DNA from: Vibrio gigantis
GTDB taxonomy: Bacteria; Pseudomonadota; Gammaproteobacteria; Enterobacterales; Vibrionaceae
Direction: 5' to 3'
NCBI RefSeq assembly: GCF_024347515.1
Contig: NZ_AP025493.1
Location: forward strand, 1,612,001 to 1,676,000
Length of the DNA stretch: 64,000 bases
Within the stretch, counting starts at the first letter, position 1. Each line of letters begins with the position of its first letter. Of this stretch, positions 47,706 to 56,913 are shown piece after piece. A program made the translations under genes and the position numbers. The notes beneath the pieces are model-generated. The model had not been told where the DNA came from and ran no database searches. It saw nothing but the letters and a program-made list of their open reading frames with translations.

Positions 47706-48183
47706 TCCCTCTCCTTATAACTAAACAAACCATCAAAGGTGTCGCTTAGTGGCAATTACCGTCTCAATAAGCTCTATAGAACTTTAGACAACAATTTCAA
47801 AAAGATAGCGATTTACATCGAATTATTAATAACTTGTACTTCGAATGGCTGGAAATAGATTAATTAGAGGAAAAATATAGATGTTAACAGGAGCTTTGAA
47901 TCACTGTTTGAGGGTTTGTGTTCGGGTTTAAGTGCACCAGATTAGAAGGAGTTGGTAGGTGTTGAAGGGGCTTGTGTGTGGAAATGGAACTCAGTTTCAA
48001 ACTCTGCAACTTGCCTTACTTTTCCTCATGTCTAGAGTTTCAATAATGTATGTAAATGCTTTACATCACATATATTAATAAAACTGATAATGCTTACATT
48101 TATAAATGTGATTTATATCTCCATTCATCTTTTGATTACTTTCTAAGCTTAGTTGGTTTTTATCTAATTAAACAGAAGGTTAT
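47706..48183. other. Divergent intergenic region, ABC operon / endonuclease
   Basis: A 478-base AT-rich space holding both promoters. AAGG lies four bases before the endonuclease start. No ORF or named operator seen. Confidence 0.5.
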
Positions 48184-49800
48184 ATGATAAATAGAATAAT
48201 AACACTAAGTGGAGTTGCATTACTTTGTTCAGCGAGTGCGCATGCGCAAATGCAAAATGGAAGTTTCGAAAACTGGGAAGGAAACGTACCATCTGGATGG
48301 AGTGTGATTGACTCCGGCATTGCACTTTCGCTCTCTACCGATCCTGTAAATAACGGCAGTTTCTCTGCACAAGTAACCGTGAATACAAGTACTCAAAGTA
48401 ATACCGATTTTCTTCAAACGATAAGTGTTGAACAAGGAAAAACTTATGATTTCTCTGTCGATGTTTATCACACTGAAGGTAACGTGAAAGCTCGCCTTTT
48501 TGTTGATGGCTATTTAGGCTACTCGAATAATGGTTTAACGAATCAGTGGCAAGCATTAACTCACTCGTACAGCGCTACGAGCACTAAAGATATCGTTGTG
48601 GGCGTACGATTTTATGATGATGCAGGTTTTGATGGCTCGGAAGTGGTGTATTTAGATAACTTTCAGCCTACGGAGACTCCACCAACACAAAGCTGCAATG
48701 ACACAAGTGCCGCACTCACGCTAGTGACGGATAACTATGGTTCTGAAACCAGTTGGTCTCTCAAAAACTCAGTTTCTCAAACTCTTTATTCTGGTTCAGA
48801 CTATCAAAGTAACACCATCAATGAAGTGGAAATGTGTTTAGCGGATGGTATCTACACCCTAGAAGTCTCAGACTCTTATGGAGATGGAATGTGCTGCAGT
48901 GTGGGGAATGGTTCATACAGTTTGTCGGTAAACGGGACCGTTGTGGCATCTGGTGGTGATTTCCAAGCAAGTCAGAGTACAGAATTTACGATTGGTGGCT
49001 CAACTACACCACCAACTGAACCACCAGTTTTAGGTGAGTATTACAAAGACGCTGAAGGCAAAGTGGGCTTTGCGTTAAAAACAGCCTTATATCAAATTAT
49101 TGATAACCATAGTAGTCAGGGTTATACCGCTATTTGGACGTTGGTGTCTGAGGCTGACCTAGACACATACTATGATACTGATGGGTCGATTCTCGATATG
49201 TATTCGGAGAAACCTTCAGGCTCAGATTCAATCCAATTTACTAAGGTGGTCGATCAATGTGGTCAATACAGCAAAGAAGGTGATTGTTACAACCGCGAGC
49301 ACTCTTTCCCGAAAAGCTGGTTTGGTGGGAAAGTTGAGCCTATGAACTCTGACGGCCATCATCTATTTGCCACCGACGGCTACGTTAACTCGAAACGCAG
49401 TAATTGGCCATTTGGTGAGGTGAGCAGTGCAACATACACATCAAGTAATGGTTCAAAACTAGGCAGTGCAGCGAGCTCTCTTGGTTATGTGGGGACTGTG
49501 TTTGAGCCAATTGATGAGTTTAAAGGTGATTTCGCAAGAGCATATTTCTACATGGCAACACGCTATGAAAATGAAATCGCTAATTGGGAAGGGAACTCTA
49601 CAAGCTCTGATGCCATTCTGGATGGAACCAATACAACCGTTTTTGAACCTTGGCTACTTACTATGCTAAAGCGTTGGCATTCTGAAGATCCAGTAAGCCA
49701 AAAAGAAATCGACCGAAATAAGGCGGTACATGATTTTCAAGGGAATCGTAATCCGTTTATTGACCATCCAGAGTTTGTAAGCCAAATCTGGGGAAATTAA
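48184..49800 (+). CDS. Secreted modular endonuclease I
   Basis: A 538-residue exported nuclease, more than twice the usual 230 residues of Vibrio endonuclease I. Signal peptide (1-21), then a beta-sandwich module like a carbohydrate-binding domain (NGSFENWEGNVPSGW, ~24-160), a second module with Cys pairs (SYGDGMCCSVGNGSYSL, ~170-275), a Thr/Pro linker, and the endonuclease I domain (~285-538) with NREHSFPKSW (His373), DGHHLFATD and NSKRSNWPFGE, which hold the metal-bound catalytic centre. It should cut extracellular DNA nonspecifically; the extra modules probably tether it to polysaccharide or matrix. Monocistronic. Confidence 0.92.
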   Translation: MINRIITLSGVALLCSASAHAQMQNGSFENWEGNVPSGWSVIDSGIALSLSTDPVNNGSFSAQVTVNTSTQSNTDFLQTISVEQGKTYDFSVDVYHTEGNVKARLFVDGYLGYSNNGLTNQWQALTHSYSATSTKDIVVGVRFYDDAGFDGSEVVYLDNFQPTETPPTQSCNDTSAALTLVTDNYGSETSWSLKNSVSQTLYSGSDYQSNTINEVEMCLADGIYTLEVSDSYGDGMCCSVGNGSYSLSVNGTVVASGGDFQASQSTEFTIGGSTTPPTEPPVLGEYYKDAEGKVGFALKTALYQIIDNHSSQGYTAIWTLVSEADLDTYYDTDGSILDMYSEKPSGSDSIQFTKVVDQCGQYSKEGDCYNREHSFPKSWFGGKVEPMNSDGHHLFATDGYVNSKRSNWPFGEVSSATYTSSNGSKLGSAASSLGYVGTVFEPIDEFKGDFARAYFYMATRYENEIANWEGNSTSSDAILDGTNTTVFEPWLLTMLKRWHSEDPVSQKEIDRNKAVHDFQGNRNPFIDHPEFVSQIWGN

Positions 49801-50115
49801 TCGGAATATAACCACTAAGACAGTGGCTTCATGATTATTGAATTGAGCCCAATCCTTTGTTTGGGCTTTTTTATTTAGAGGCATTAGAGAGCATGATTTT
49901 AAATATTTGAAAAAGCATATTGTCATGAAGGTCACGTATACTTGTCAGTGATCTGCACCATCAATACTGGACGCTACGTTAAGCGACTTTCCATACCTTT
50001 AGTTATCTATGAATTGCTAATCTAGGGGAAGCTGTAGCTCATTGATGTCCAGAAACGTTACACCTAACCTTTATCCGACCACATTTCTGACATAAAAGTA
50101 CCCCTTCACCTTCAT
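49801..50115. other. Convergent intergenic region after endonuclease
   Basis: Contains the terminator at 49846-49872; the remaining 240 bases show no ORF with a ribosome site and no strong structure. Confidence 0.5.
49846..49872 (+). terminator. Terminator of endonuclease I gene
   Basis: AGCCCAA pairs with TTGGGCT around an 8-base loop, followed by T6. Confidence 0.9.
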
Positions 50116-51105
50116 CTACACCGGAAGCAATATGATCTTCCCATTCAAAGGCGTGGTTTTCGATTCGATAAGATCAATCGCGGTTTGGAATTCATCTAAT
50201 GGAAGACAGCGGTCGACGTCGAGTTGTATGTCGTTTGCGATGAAGTGCTCTAGCATGGCCATGAACTTTTCACGGCGAACATCTTTACCTTCAGCGTCTT
50301 CCCAATAACGTAAGAAAAAGGTACTGAAATCGATAGCTAGGTTTTTTGCGTATTCGAAGAAGCGTGGCTCGTAAAAATCCAGAGAAAGCGTTCCGTAGTT
50401 GATAAAGCGCCCTTTGTTACCTAGGGTATGAATCAATTCGGTTCCAGGTTTCCCGCCAATCGCATCAAAGGCGACAGTTGGTTGAGGTAAGCCTAATGCC
50501 TTAATTTGAGATACCAAATCATTGTTAGCATCTAACACCCAATTTGAAGTGGTTGAATATCGTTTGGGCTGTGATGTTACGACAATGATTTTGAACCCGA
50601 GAGATGCCGATAACTGGGAGAAAATCTTACCAATGGCTGAGCTACCTGCATTGATGATTAATACATCTTCTTGGGTCAACTTCGCCACTTTTGTCGTCAA
50701 CACCCAAGCGGTGAGTGCATTAATGTACAACTGACAGGCGTAGCCATTTTCTAGGTGTTGGGGAAGGTGGAAAAGGTTGTCTGGTGACACATCGACATAG
50801 CTCTGCCATGTCCCACTTGTTGCCACTAACACTCGCTGGTTCAGAGAAAATTCAGAGTGGCCAGACTCTACAATCCTTCCAACAGCTTCAAACCCCGGCA
50901 CTCTCGGCGGCTGGTGGCTGTGTTTGTATTGCCCAACACCGTAAATCGACAATAGGTCACTAGGATTGATGTTGGTCGCTTCAACTCGTACTCGCACCTT
51001 ATCTTTATCAAGCGCGCCTAAAGCGACATGTTCTAACTTGAGAGACTCTTTCGGCTGCCCGAAACGGAACTGGCTAATTCGGGTATTTTGCTTAGTGTCA
51101 GTCAT
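50116..51105 (-). CDS. Zinc-independent MDR oxidoreductase (quinone / 2-enoyl reductase type)
   Basis: A 329-residue NAD(P)H-dependent medium-chain reductase. The start at 51105 (MTDTKQNTRISQ) follows AAAGGTG; the longer frame would overlap the dioxygenase stop. GroES-like half with NPSDLLSIYGVG and PGFEAVGRIVE, then the Rossmann half with LIINAGSSAIGKIFSQLSASLG. The structural-zinc Cys residues of alcohol dehydrogenases are absent, fitting MECR/ETR1 or quinone reductases. It starts 20 bases after the PhyH gene stop, so the two are co-transcribed. Substrate unknown. Confidence 0.87.
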   Translation of the reverse strand: MTDTKQNTRISQFRFGQPKESLKLEHVALGALDKDKVRVRVEATNINPSDLLSIYGVGQYKHSHQPPRVPGFEAVGRIVESGHSEFSLNQRVLVATSGTWQSYVDVSPDNLFHLPQHLENGYACQLYINALTAWVLTTKVAKLTQEDVLIINAGSSAIGKIFSQLSASLGFKIIVVTSQPKRYSTTSNWVLDANNDLVSQIKALGLPQPTVAFDAIGGKPGTELIHTLGNKGRFINYGTLSLDFYEPRFFEYAKNLAIDFSTFFLRYWEDAEGKDVRREKFMAMLEHFIANDIQLDVDRCLPLDEFQTAIDLIESKTTPLNGKIILLPV

Positions 51106-51125
51106 GGTTCGGGCACCTTTGTGGT

Positions 51126-51914
51126 TTATGAGCACTGCATTGACTTTAAGTGTAGCGTGTTCATAAACAGTCTTGGATCAGCGATATTGTTTAGCATTGT
51201 TGGCGTTGGCAAGCAGTCGTCATCAACGTAGTCGACATAGTCTGCCGCCGAATCAAAGATCAAAATATCCAATGCTAAACGATCCAACCCGTACCGACCT
51301 CGGTGGATCATATCTGCTGAAAATACCAATAAGTCGCCTGCAGCTAACGGTATCTGCTTACCGCCAGAGATATCATCGCTGCTCACTTTACCATTCTCTT
51401 CTTGGCGAACATTGTATTCTTCTTCGTTGTCCCAGCGTTTGTGTGTTCCGGGGATAAGCTCCATCCCTGGCTCATCAAAGATAGGTACACGGAGGTGCAA
51501 TACTTGGGTTTCCATGATGACCTTCATTTGATCATCAATGTCATAGTCGTATTGACAGTCGCGATGCCAGAAGTCTTTTTGTTGCGGGTTCACAGGGTTG
51601 AAGAACAGCTGCGTGTTCATGAATGCAGGTTTGTTCGGTATTACCGCATCGACCACTTCCATCACTTTTTTTGAGCTGATGAAGTCAAAGAGTACGGTTC
51701 TATCGTCGGCGGGTAGATACTCGCTTCCGGTAATCAAAGATGAGTTAAATGCCTCTTCTTGATAGAACTCTTCGTTGTCTGCTTTCCATGATTCATGGAA
51801 TTTCAGCACGACTTCTCTAAGTGATGCAATCTGAGCTTCATCGAAATAATTTCTGATAACAAAGTAACCATGCTCGTCGTATTGGCTGCTTAATTGTTGG
51901 CTGTTTTCTACCAC
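51126..51914 (-). CDS. Phytanoyl-CoA dioxygenase (PhyH)-family Fe(II)/2-oxoglutarate oxygenase
   Basis: A 262-residue oxygenase. Iron ligands fit HRD at 117-119 (FWHRDCQYD) and His204 (DMIHRGRY); an Arg a few residues after the distal His could bind 2-oxoglutarate. ELIPGTHKRW is also a family hallmark. GTG start at 51914 with GAAGG six bases ahead. Members hydroxylate lipids, amino acids or natural-product intermediates; the pairing with an MDR reductase suggests a short oxidation-reduction pathway on one substrate, which I cannot name. Confidence 0.88.
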   Translation of the reverse strand: MVENSQQLSSQYDEHGYFVIRNYFDEAQIASLREVVLKFHESWKADNEEFYQEEAFNSSLITGSEYLPADDRTVLFDFISSKKVMEVVDAVIPNKPAFMNTQLFFNPVNPQQKDFWHRDCQYDYDIDDQMKVIMETQVLHLRVPIFDEPGMELIPGTHKRWDNEEEYNVRQEENGKVSSDDISGGKQIPLAAGDLLVFSADMIHRGRYGLDRLALDILIFDSAADYVDYVDDDCLPTPTMLNNIADPRLFMNTLHLKSMQCS

Positions 51915-52170
51915 TGACTACCTTCGTTCATTCTTTACCGTGTAATAACCACAGATTTCTTGGGCGCATAATGCCAGACAGTCGTCATTCAACCAAGTAA
52001 CTTAAGCTTTCCTTTTTACACTGACCTCTATGTTTACATCAAACAATACGAGCGCGACAAGCACGCTCTTTATGGTTGTATTTGTGATATGCGTTGAGTT
52101 CATTCTAGTTATCTTTACTGGCTTGAATTCAATAGCATTAAATTCGCGGTTATTGCTTTGACGCTAATTG

Positions 52171-53289
52171 TTAACCTTCAAAAACCCAGTTTTGCCAACT
52201 TTGCATGCGTAGAATCACTTTGCGTACGATAGAGAACATTTCCCATTTCGGTGAATACACGGCGACATGCGCGTCTGTACCTGCAGGGATAGGTTGGCCG
52301 TCCAATAGTTCAGGCTGAACAAGCTCCACTTTCACTAATACGCGACCACCGACTCTCTGAAGAGGATCATTTAAATTACCCGATGGTGTGACGGCACCTT
52401 GTTTGAAGATGTCCAATACATCGATGACTTTTGCTCGGTAAGCATGGCCGGGAATGGTTTTGAAGGTCACTTCTGCTTCGTAGCCGGGTTTGATATAACG
52501 CGCTGGGTTTTGTTTGAATGCTGCGACGATGGTTTTAGATTCGTCATGCACAAAGGTTAGGTTTCCTTGGAAAGGGACGACACGGCTTTTCATACCTGGG
52601 TGCAACGCTACCTGTGTGACATAGCCATCTGTCGGTGCAACAACCAGTGTTTTATTGAGGTTGAACTGAGCTTTCTCGAGCTCGGCAAGGTGAACCTTTT
52701 TTGCGGCCAATTGCTGTGCAATCTTTGAGTCAGCGACATTTAATTGAATGTGGTTTTGTGCCTGAACGGCTTTGAGCTCAGCTATGGAGTCAGTAAATTT
52801 GTCTACTTTTGTTTGAGAGGCGAAATCACTTTTTGACAGCTCGATAAAACGACTCAATTCCTTTTCATTGAAGACAAGTTGAGCTTGTGTTTTCTTGATT
52901 GATTCGCGGATGTTTTGTTTTGATAGAAGCAGTTCATCAATGGCGGCCTTTGTCGCGGTCACTTCCGCTTTGGCTCTGTCTACACTTGCTTGGAATGGGG
53001 CCGGATCGATTTGGTATAAAGGGGTACCTTTCTTCAAAGCAGCATTGCCTTGCACAAAAACATCGGTGACTTCACCCGAAACTTCTGATGTGATTGGGGT
53101 GGTAACACTATATACACCAGCGACTCTTGCTACTGGCTGATACATCGCCATGTACAAGAATATCCAACCTACTAAGAAAGCCCCGATGACAGTCGCGGTT
53201 GTAATTGTCCATTTGTTTTTAGGCAGCTTAAATACACGAAATACAATCACACACAGCGCTACGTAGCTTAAAATTATCAACGTTTCCAT
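52171..53289 (-). CDS. yibH: HlyD-family membrane-fusion protein (YibH-like)
   Basis: A 372-residue periplasmic adaptor: one N-terminal membrane helix, a barrel-sandwich/lipoyl half (VTTPITSEVSGEVTDVFVQGNAALKKGTPLYQIDP), a long coiled-coil hairpin (~100-205), and the second lipoyl half (VVAPTDGYVTQVALHPGM). Its start overlaps the stop of the DUF3302 gene (TAATG). E. coli has the same pair, yibI (DUF3302) and yibH. No cognate inner-membrane pump lies beside it. Confidence 0.87.
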   Translation of the reverse strand: METLIILSYVALCVIVFRVFKLPKNKWTITTATVIGAFLVGWIFLYMAMYQPVARVAGVYSVTTPITSEVSGEVTDVFVQGNAALKKGTPLYQIDPAPFQASVDRAKAEVTATKAAIDELLLSKQNIRESIKKTQAQLVFNEKELSRFIELSKSDFASQTKVDKFTDSIAELKAVQAQNHIQLNVADSKIAQQLAAKKVHLAELEKAQFNLNKTLVVAPTDGYVTQVALHPGMKSRVVPFQGNLTFVHDESKTIVAAFKQNPARYIKPGYEAEVTFKTIPGHAYRAKVIDVLDIFKQGAVTPSGNLNDPLQRVGGRVLVKVELVQPELLDGQPIPAGTDAHVAVYSPKWEMFSIVRKVILRMQSWQNWVFEG

Positions 53290-53597
53290 TACTGTTCCCC
53301 CTCGCTTTTTGCTTGCAGCGCATCGATACGTTTTTCTAGCTCATCGAGCTTTGATTGTTCTGTAGTCGTTGCTCTCAAAGGCTCACTCAACATGGCCCAC
53401 ACCCAAAGTAGTGGCCACATTACGTGTAAGAAAAAGAGGCTGACCCAGCCGGCTACGTGGATGGCATCTTGATGGGGGTGATTGCGTTTTACAGCAATTT
53501 CATAAGGAATATCGTGAATAACAATGAGTCCGTACACTAGGATCAGTAGTACGAGGATCAGAATACCCAAAGATAAGTAATCTAAAGTAAGGTTCAT
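53289..53597 (-). CDS. yibI: DUF3302 inner-membrane protein (YibI-like)
   Basis: A 102-residue protein with two membrane segments (LGILILVLLILVYGLIVI and HVAGWVSLFFLHVMWPLLWVWAM) and a C-terminal coiled coil (SKLDELEKRIDALQAK). AGAGAGAAC before 53597 decides the start over 53630. HDIPYEIAVKRNHPHQDAI is the conserved cytoplasmic loop. Works presumably with the overlapping HlyD-type protein. Confidence 0.85.
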   Translation of the reverse strand: MNLTLDYLSLGILILVLLILVYGLIVIHDIPYEIAVKRNHPHQDAIHVAGWVSLFFLHVMWPLLWVWAMLSEPLRATTTEQSKLDELEKRIDALQAKSEGEQ

Positions 53598-53858
53598 AAT
53601 GTTCTCTCTATTACGGATGAAATCGACCATTAATTTCAGCAGTATCAGAGAGCATAAAAGCTAACCCTTACCCAATCGATAGGGTAAAGGTTAAATGACA
53701 TTTAAGTATTACTTAATCGAGAGTGAGGTTTGGCTTAATTGGAGAGGGGGCTTTGCTTAAATGAGGGGTTGGGTAGCGGAAATCAACGCATCGCAAAACC
53801 ACTTATGTCCGTTGTCAATGATGACCAAACCCGTGATTAGTCTCTACTGGTGCTATTG

Positions 53859-54104
53859 CTATATCGCAGGCTGTGATTCTGAGTCAGCATCGTGATTTTG
53901 TGTGAGCTTTTGATTATCGGCAGTTTCAGCTTCGTCTGCAGACGTAAAATGCTTATCTGTTAGCGTCACGGTCATTGCTTTATGCTTCACTGTTATGGTC
54001 GACGCTTCTGATTGGGCTTCGTTCGTCGTCGCGGGTTCAGCGAATGCCATTAGTGAGGTTGTAAGTACGATTGTTGTTAGTGCGATTTGAGCGAGTGTTT
54101 TCAT
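53859..54104 (-). CDS. Small exported protein of unknown function
   Basis: An 81-residue protein with a clear signal peptide (MKTLAQIALTTIVLTTSLMAFA); the mature ~59 residues are acidic and Ser/Thr/Glu-rich with one short hydrophobic strand (ITVKHKAMTVTLTDKHF). No family recognised. AGGATA precedes the ATG. An inverted repeat at 54196-54218 lies 92 bases upstream. Confidence 0.65.
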   Translation of the reverse strand: MKTLAQIALTTIVLTTSLMAFAEPATTNEAQSEASTITVKHKAMTVTLTDKHFTSADEAETADNQKLTQNHDADSESQPAI

Positions 54105-54195
54105 TTGGCTGTATCCTATCGGGTAAGTGGAGATTACAAATAGCTGATACGTGCACTATAGAAACTATGTGGAAGTGGTTCTTATCATTTTACGC

Positions 54196-54218
54196 CACCG
54201 TCTAATTTTTAGACGGTG
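54196..54218. promoter_or_regulatory. Perfect inverted repeat upstream of small exported protein gene
   Basis: CACCGTCTAA and TTAGACGGTG are exact inverted repeats with three T between. No T run follows on the - strand, so it is less likely to be a terminator of the EamA gene than a dyad operator or mRNA leader hairpin for the gene at 53859-54104. Confidence 0.45.
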
Positions 54219-54300
54219 TGAAAATTTTGAGAGGGTAACTGAGCTGGTTACTGGTACGTTGCTATTTTTTACCACGTTGCACGGTATTACTACATGGCCT

Positions 54301-54332
54301 TTTATTGCCACATACCCCTTTATTGCCACATA
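54301..54332. repeat. 18-base tandem duplication across stop codon of EamA gene
   Basis: TTTATTGCCACATA occurs at 54301 and again at 54319. On the - strand this duplicates the final codons ATG-TGG-CAA-TAA of the transporter gene. The first stop is kept, so the protein is unchanged. Confidence 0.9.
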
Positions 54333-55201
54333 ACTAGGACTGCAGCGACGGAAAGTAATATCAGTGCAAGAATGTCTTTGCGCGCAATGCTCTGCCCTAA
54401 CCAGAAGTAAGAGATTAATACCATAAAGACCACTTCGACTTGCCCTAATGTTTTCACGTATGGCACGGCTTGAAGAGACATCGCGCTAAACCAGCCAAGA
54501 GAACCAATTACACTCGCTAAACTTGTCATCACAACCAGTTTTGATTTTTTGAATATCAGGCGCAATGTATCGGGCTCCTTAATCAGGAGAAAAGTGCAGA
54601 TAATTAATGTCTGCAGGCTGATGACCAAAAATAACACCCAAGCAGCGCTATGAGGGAAAGGAAGTCCAATACTTAAGCTCGCTTCACGTACCCAAAGCGA
54701 GGTTAGTGCAAAGGCGGTGCTACACGCCATGCCCAAGCAAAACACTTTAGGAGAGACGCTTCGCCAGCCCGAAGCGCTACTCATGATGAGCACGCCCAAT
54801 GTGCCGATTAATACGCCGATCCAGCCTGTAACGGTCAACACTGTGCCAAAAAACAACACGGAAAGCACAGCAGAAACAGGAGCTTCACATTTGGCAAGCC
54901 CTGCACCTATGGCGTAGTTTTCAAGCTTGAATAGTATCACCATCAAGCCGGTCGCGAGGATCTGCATGATTGCGGCTGCAACGACATAGAAAACAAACTC
55001 ACCGGAAAAGTTCGGCGCGGATACTGGCTGCCATTGATACAAAGCGTAGAGGTAGAGCAGGGCGATCGGACCTGCCCAGATAAATCTTGCCAGCGTCACA
55101 CCAGCCACGCTCATGGTGCCACTCAATTTGCTTTGAAAGGCATTACGCCAAGATTGGCTGAAGGCAGCAAGCAGGGTAAAGGCGATCCAACTAAAAGACA
55201 T
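54320..55201 (-). CDS. EamA-family (DMT) transporter
   Basis: A 293-residue inner-membrane protein with ten predicted membrane segments in two halves. WRNAFQSKLSGTMSVAGVTLARFIWAGPIALLY opens it, and GLAKCEAPVSAVLSVLFFG / VKTLGQVEVVFMVLISYFWLGQ are the conserved helix-4/9 repeats of the DMT superfamily. CGGAAG lies just before the ATG. Substrate unknown. Not closely alike to the EamA protein at 40907-41800. Confidence 0.87.
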   Translation of the reverse strand: MSFSWIAFTLLAAFSQSWRNAFQSKLSGTMSVAGVTLARFIWAGPIALLYLYALYQWQPVSAPNFSGEFVFYVVAAAIMQILATGLMVILFKLENYAIGAGLAKCEAPVSAVLSVLFFGTVLTVTGWIGVLIGTLGVLIMSSASGWRSVSPKVFCLGMACSTAFALTSLWVREASLSIGLPFPHSAAWVLFLVISLQTLIICTFLLIKEPDTLRLIFKKSKLVVMTSLASVIGSLGWFSAMSLQAVPYVKTLGQVEVVFMVLISYFWLGQSIARKDILALILLSVAAVLVMWQ

Positions 55202-55324
55202 GACGCTTCCGTGTGTGAGGTAATTTAATGATTATGTTAACAAAAAATTACCTGCTGAGCAGTGGAAGCGGTCTTTTTATGAACAGAACTTCACCTTTGC
55301 CCTGATTTGATATGGCACTGAAAT

Positions 55325-56656
55325 TTAAAAGATTGGTGTTTTTTTGTTATTGAAGTAGAACCACCCGCTGATTAATACGAACAGAAAGGCGAAGTAATAG
55401 CAGAACGAAGATAGCGACGCCAAGAAAGCGAGGTTTTGCTCTATCTCTTGCTCGGAGTAATTGTTAGAAACCAATTTGTAGTAGTAAGCATACAAAATAC
55501 CGATCAGCCCATATCCGAGGTTAAACATCAAACCTTTGAAGCTAAGAACCGTGGCTCGGTTGTGAGACTCGGTTTTTTTGTTTAAGTGGTAGCTTATGAA
55601 AATGTTCATCGTCATAATGATAAAGATCAGTACCAATGCAGGAATTACCCCATAGATTGACCAGCCCAAACTGATCCAATAATAGGTAGCGATACTTGTT
55701 AAGCCCATGACGATAATAAAGGTTTTCGGCTCGATACTTTCTGCCAGTCTACGGCTTTGGCCCGCTAAAATGATTTTTAATAGACTGATTCCTGCACCAA
55801 TAAAACCGAAGTAAATAATCGGAATATCGATGGCAAGATAGTATTGGCTGTTCATGGTGAGGAACATGCGAGAGGTGTGTTCAAATAGGCTGTAGTAGAG
55901 CAGTATGAAAAGCACGTAGGGCGTAGCGAGTACCCACTTACCTGTGTCAGCAGTGAGCTTAAGGCTGGCCATGGTTGTGGCTAATTTAGTTTGACCAGTT
56001 GGCATCACTTTCTTTTCTTCACGCATGTTTACCGCAGCATAAATCGCGAGTAGTGCAACCAATAAAGTGGCGAATACAGGAATACGCATCAGGTCTTTGG
56101 TGCTTTCTGGCGCGGTTAACCCTAGCGCATGGAAAATGTTTGTCATGAAGTTTACGTCGTACATTGCAGCACCAATTAAGGTGACAAAGATGCCGACGCT
56201 TGAGGCGATACGAAGCTGGATCTGCAACACACGAGGCCACAGGTCCTCATTGCCTTGTTCTTTTAAGGTATCGTATGCCAGTGCTTCATCAGCACCGCTT
56301 GCTAATGCCATGGCTAACCCGCTGAGTATCCGGTTGACCAAAAAGACCATGAACACTAAGTTCGGGTTTTCGGTCGGCACTAAAGCGATCATGGCGATTT
56401 CAACAAACATCACAAGGGAAGATAGTACCACTAGCTTCTTACGGCCCAAGGTGTCGGCAAATGCTCCAGATGGGACTTCGGCAAGTACGATGGTTGCTGC
56501 CCACACTACGTTAAGCATGGCAAATTGCGAAAGGGTTAGGCCGTAATCTAAGTAGAGTAGAGTGAATACTGGGTAATAAAAACGCGCAAAGTAGCAGCTT
56601 CGAAACATTAGGAAGTAGCGGACATTGGGAATTTTAAGGATTTCTTTGAGCGTCAT
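55325..56656 (-). CDS. Major facilitator superfamily transporter
   Basis: A 443-residue protein with twelve predicted membrane segments. The conserved loop 2-3 motif appears as GAFADTLGRKKLV (residues ~62-75), and VPSGAFAD is common in MFS drug/metabolite exporters. The ribosome site is weak. Single gene; nothing nearby names the substrate. Confidence 0.87.
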   Translation of the reverse strand: MTLKEILKIPNVRYFLMFRSCYFARFYYPVFTLLYLDYGLTLSQFAMLNVVWAATIVLAEVPSGAFADTLGRKKLVVLSSLVMFVEIAMIALVPTENPNLVFMVFLVNRILSGLAMALASGADEALAYDTLKEQGNEDLWPRVLQIQLRIASSVGIFVTLIGAAMYDVNFMTNIFHALGLTAPESTKDLMRIPVFATLLVALLAIYAAVNMREEKKVMPTGQTKLATTMASLKLTADTGKWVLATPYVLFILLYYSLFEHTSRMFLTMNSQYYLAIDIPIIYFGFIGAGISLLKIILAGQSRRLAESIEPKTFIIVMGLTSIATYYWISLGWSIYGVIPALVLIFIIMTMNIFISYHLNKKTESHNRATVLSFKGLMFNLGYGLIGILYAYYYKLVSNNYSEQEIEQNLAFLASLSSFCYYFAFLFVLISGWFYFNNKKTPIF

Positions 56657-56913
56657 GATGAATTAGTCGATTTAATAACACATTATTATGTATAACTCTT
56701 TTCTCCTTTTAAATCATGAAATTGTTGAAAAATGATCAATGTCTGACGTAGTAAGAGTGCATTGAACTGGCGCGGGGTCTAACATTTTCCTTTTCGAATT
56801 CAAACCAAGCTTGGCGACACCTGCTTAAACAATGGTTAAACGAGATCATAAAGAGGTGCTCTAATGCTGAGTTGCTCAACGTGTCGTTTTGAGCTTGGCT
56901 TGTCGAACAGCTA

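Noticed and set aside
54151..54333. 60-codon + strand frame
   Set aside because: It covers the perfect dyad and the 18-base duplication, ends inside the opposite gene and has no ribosome site.
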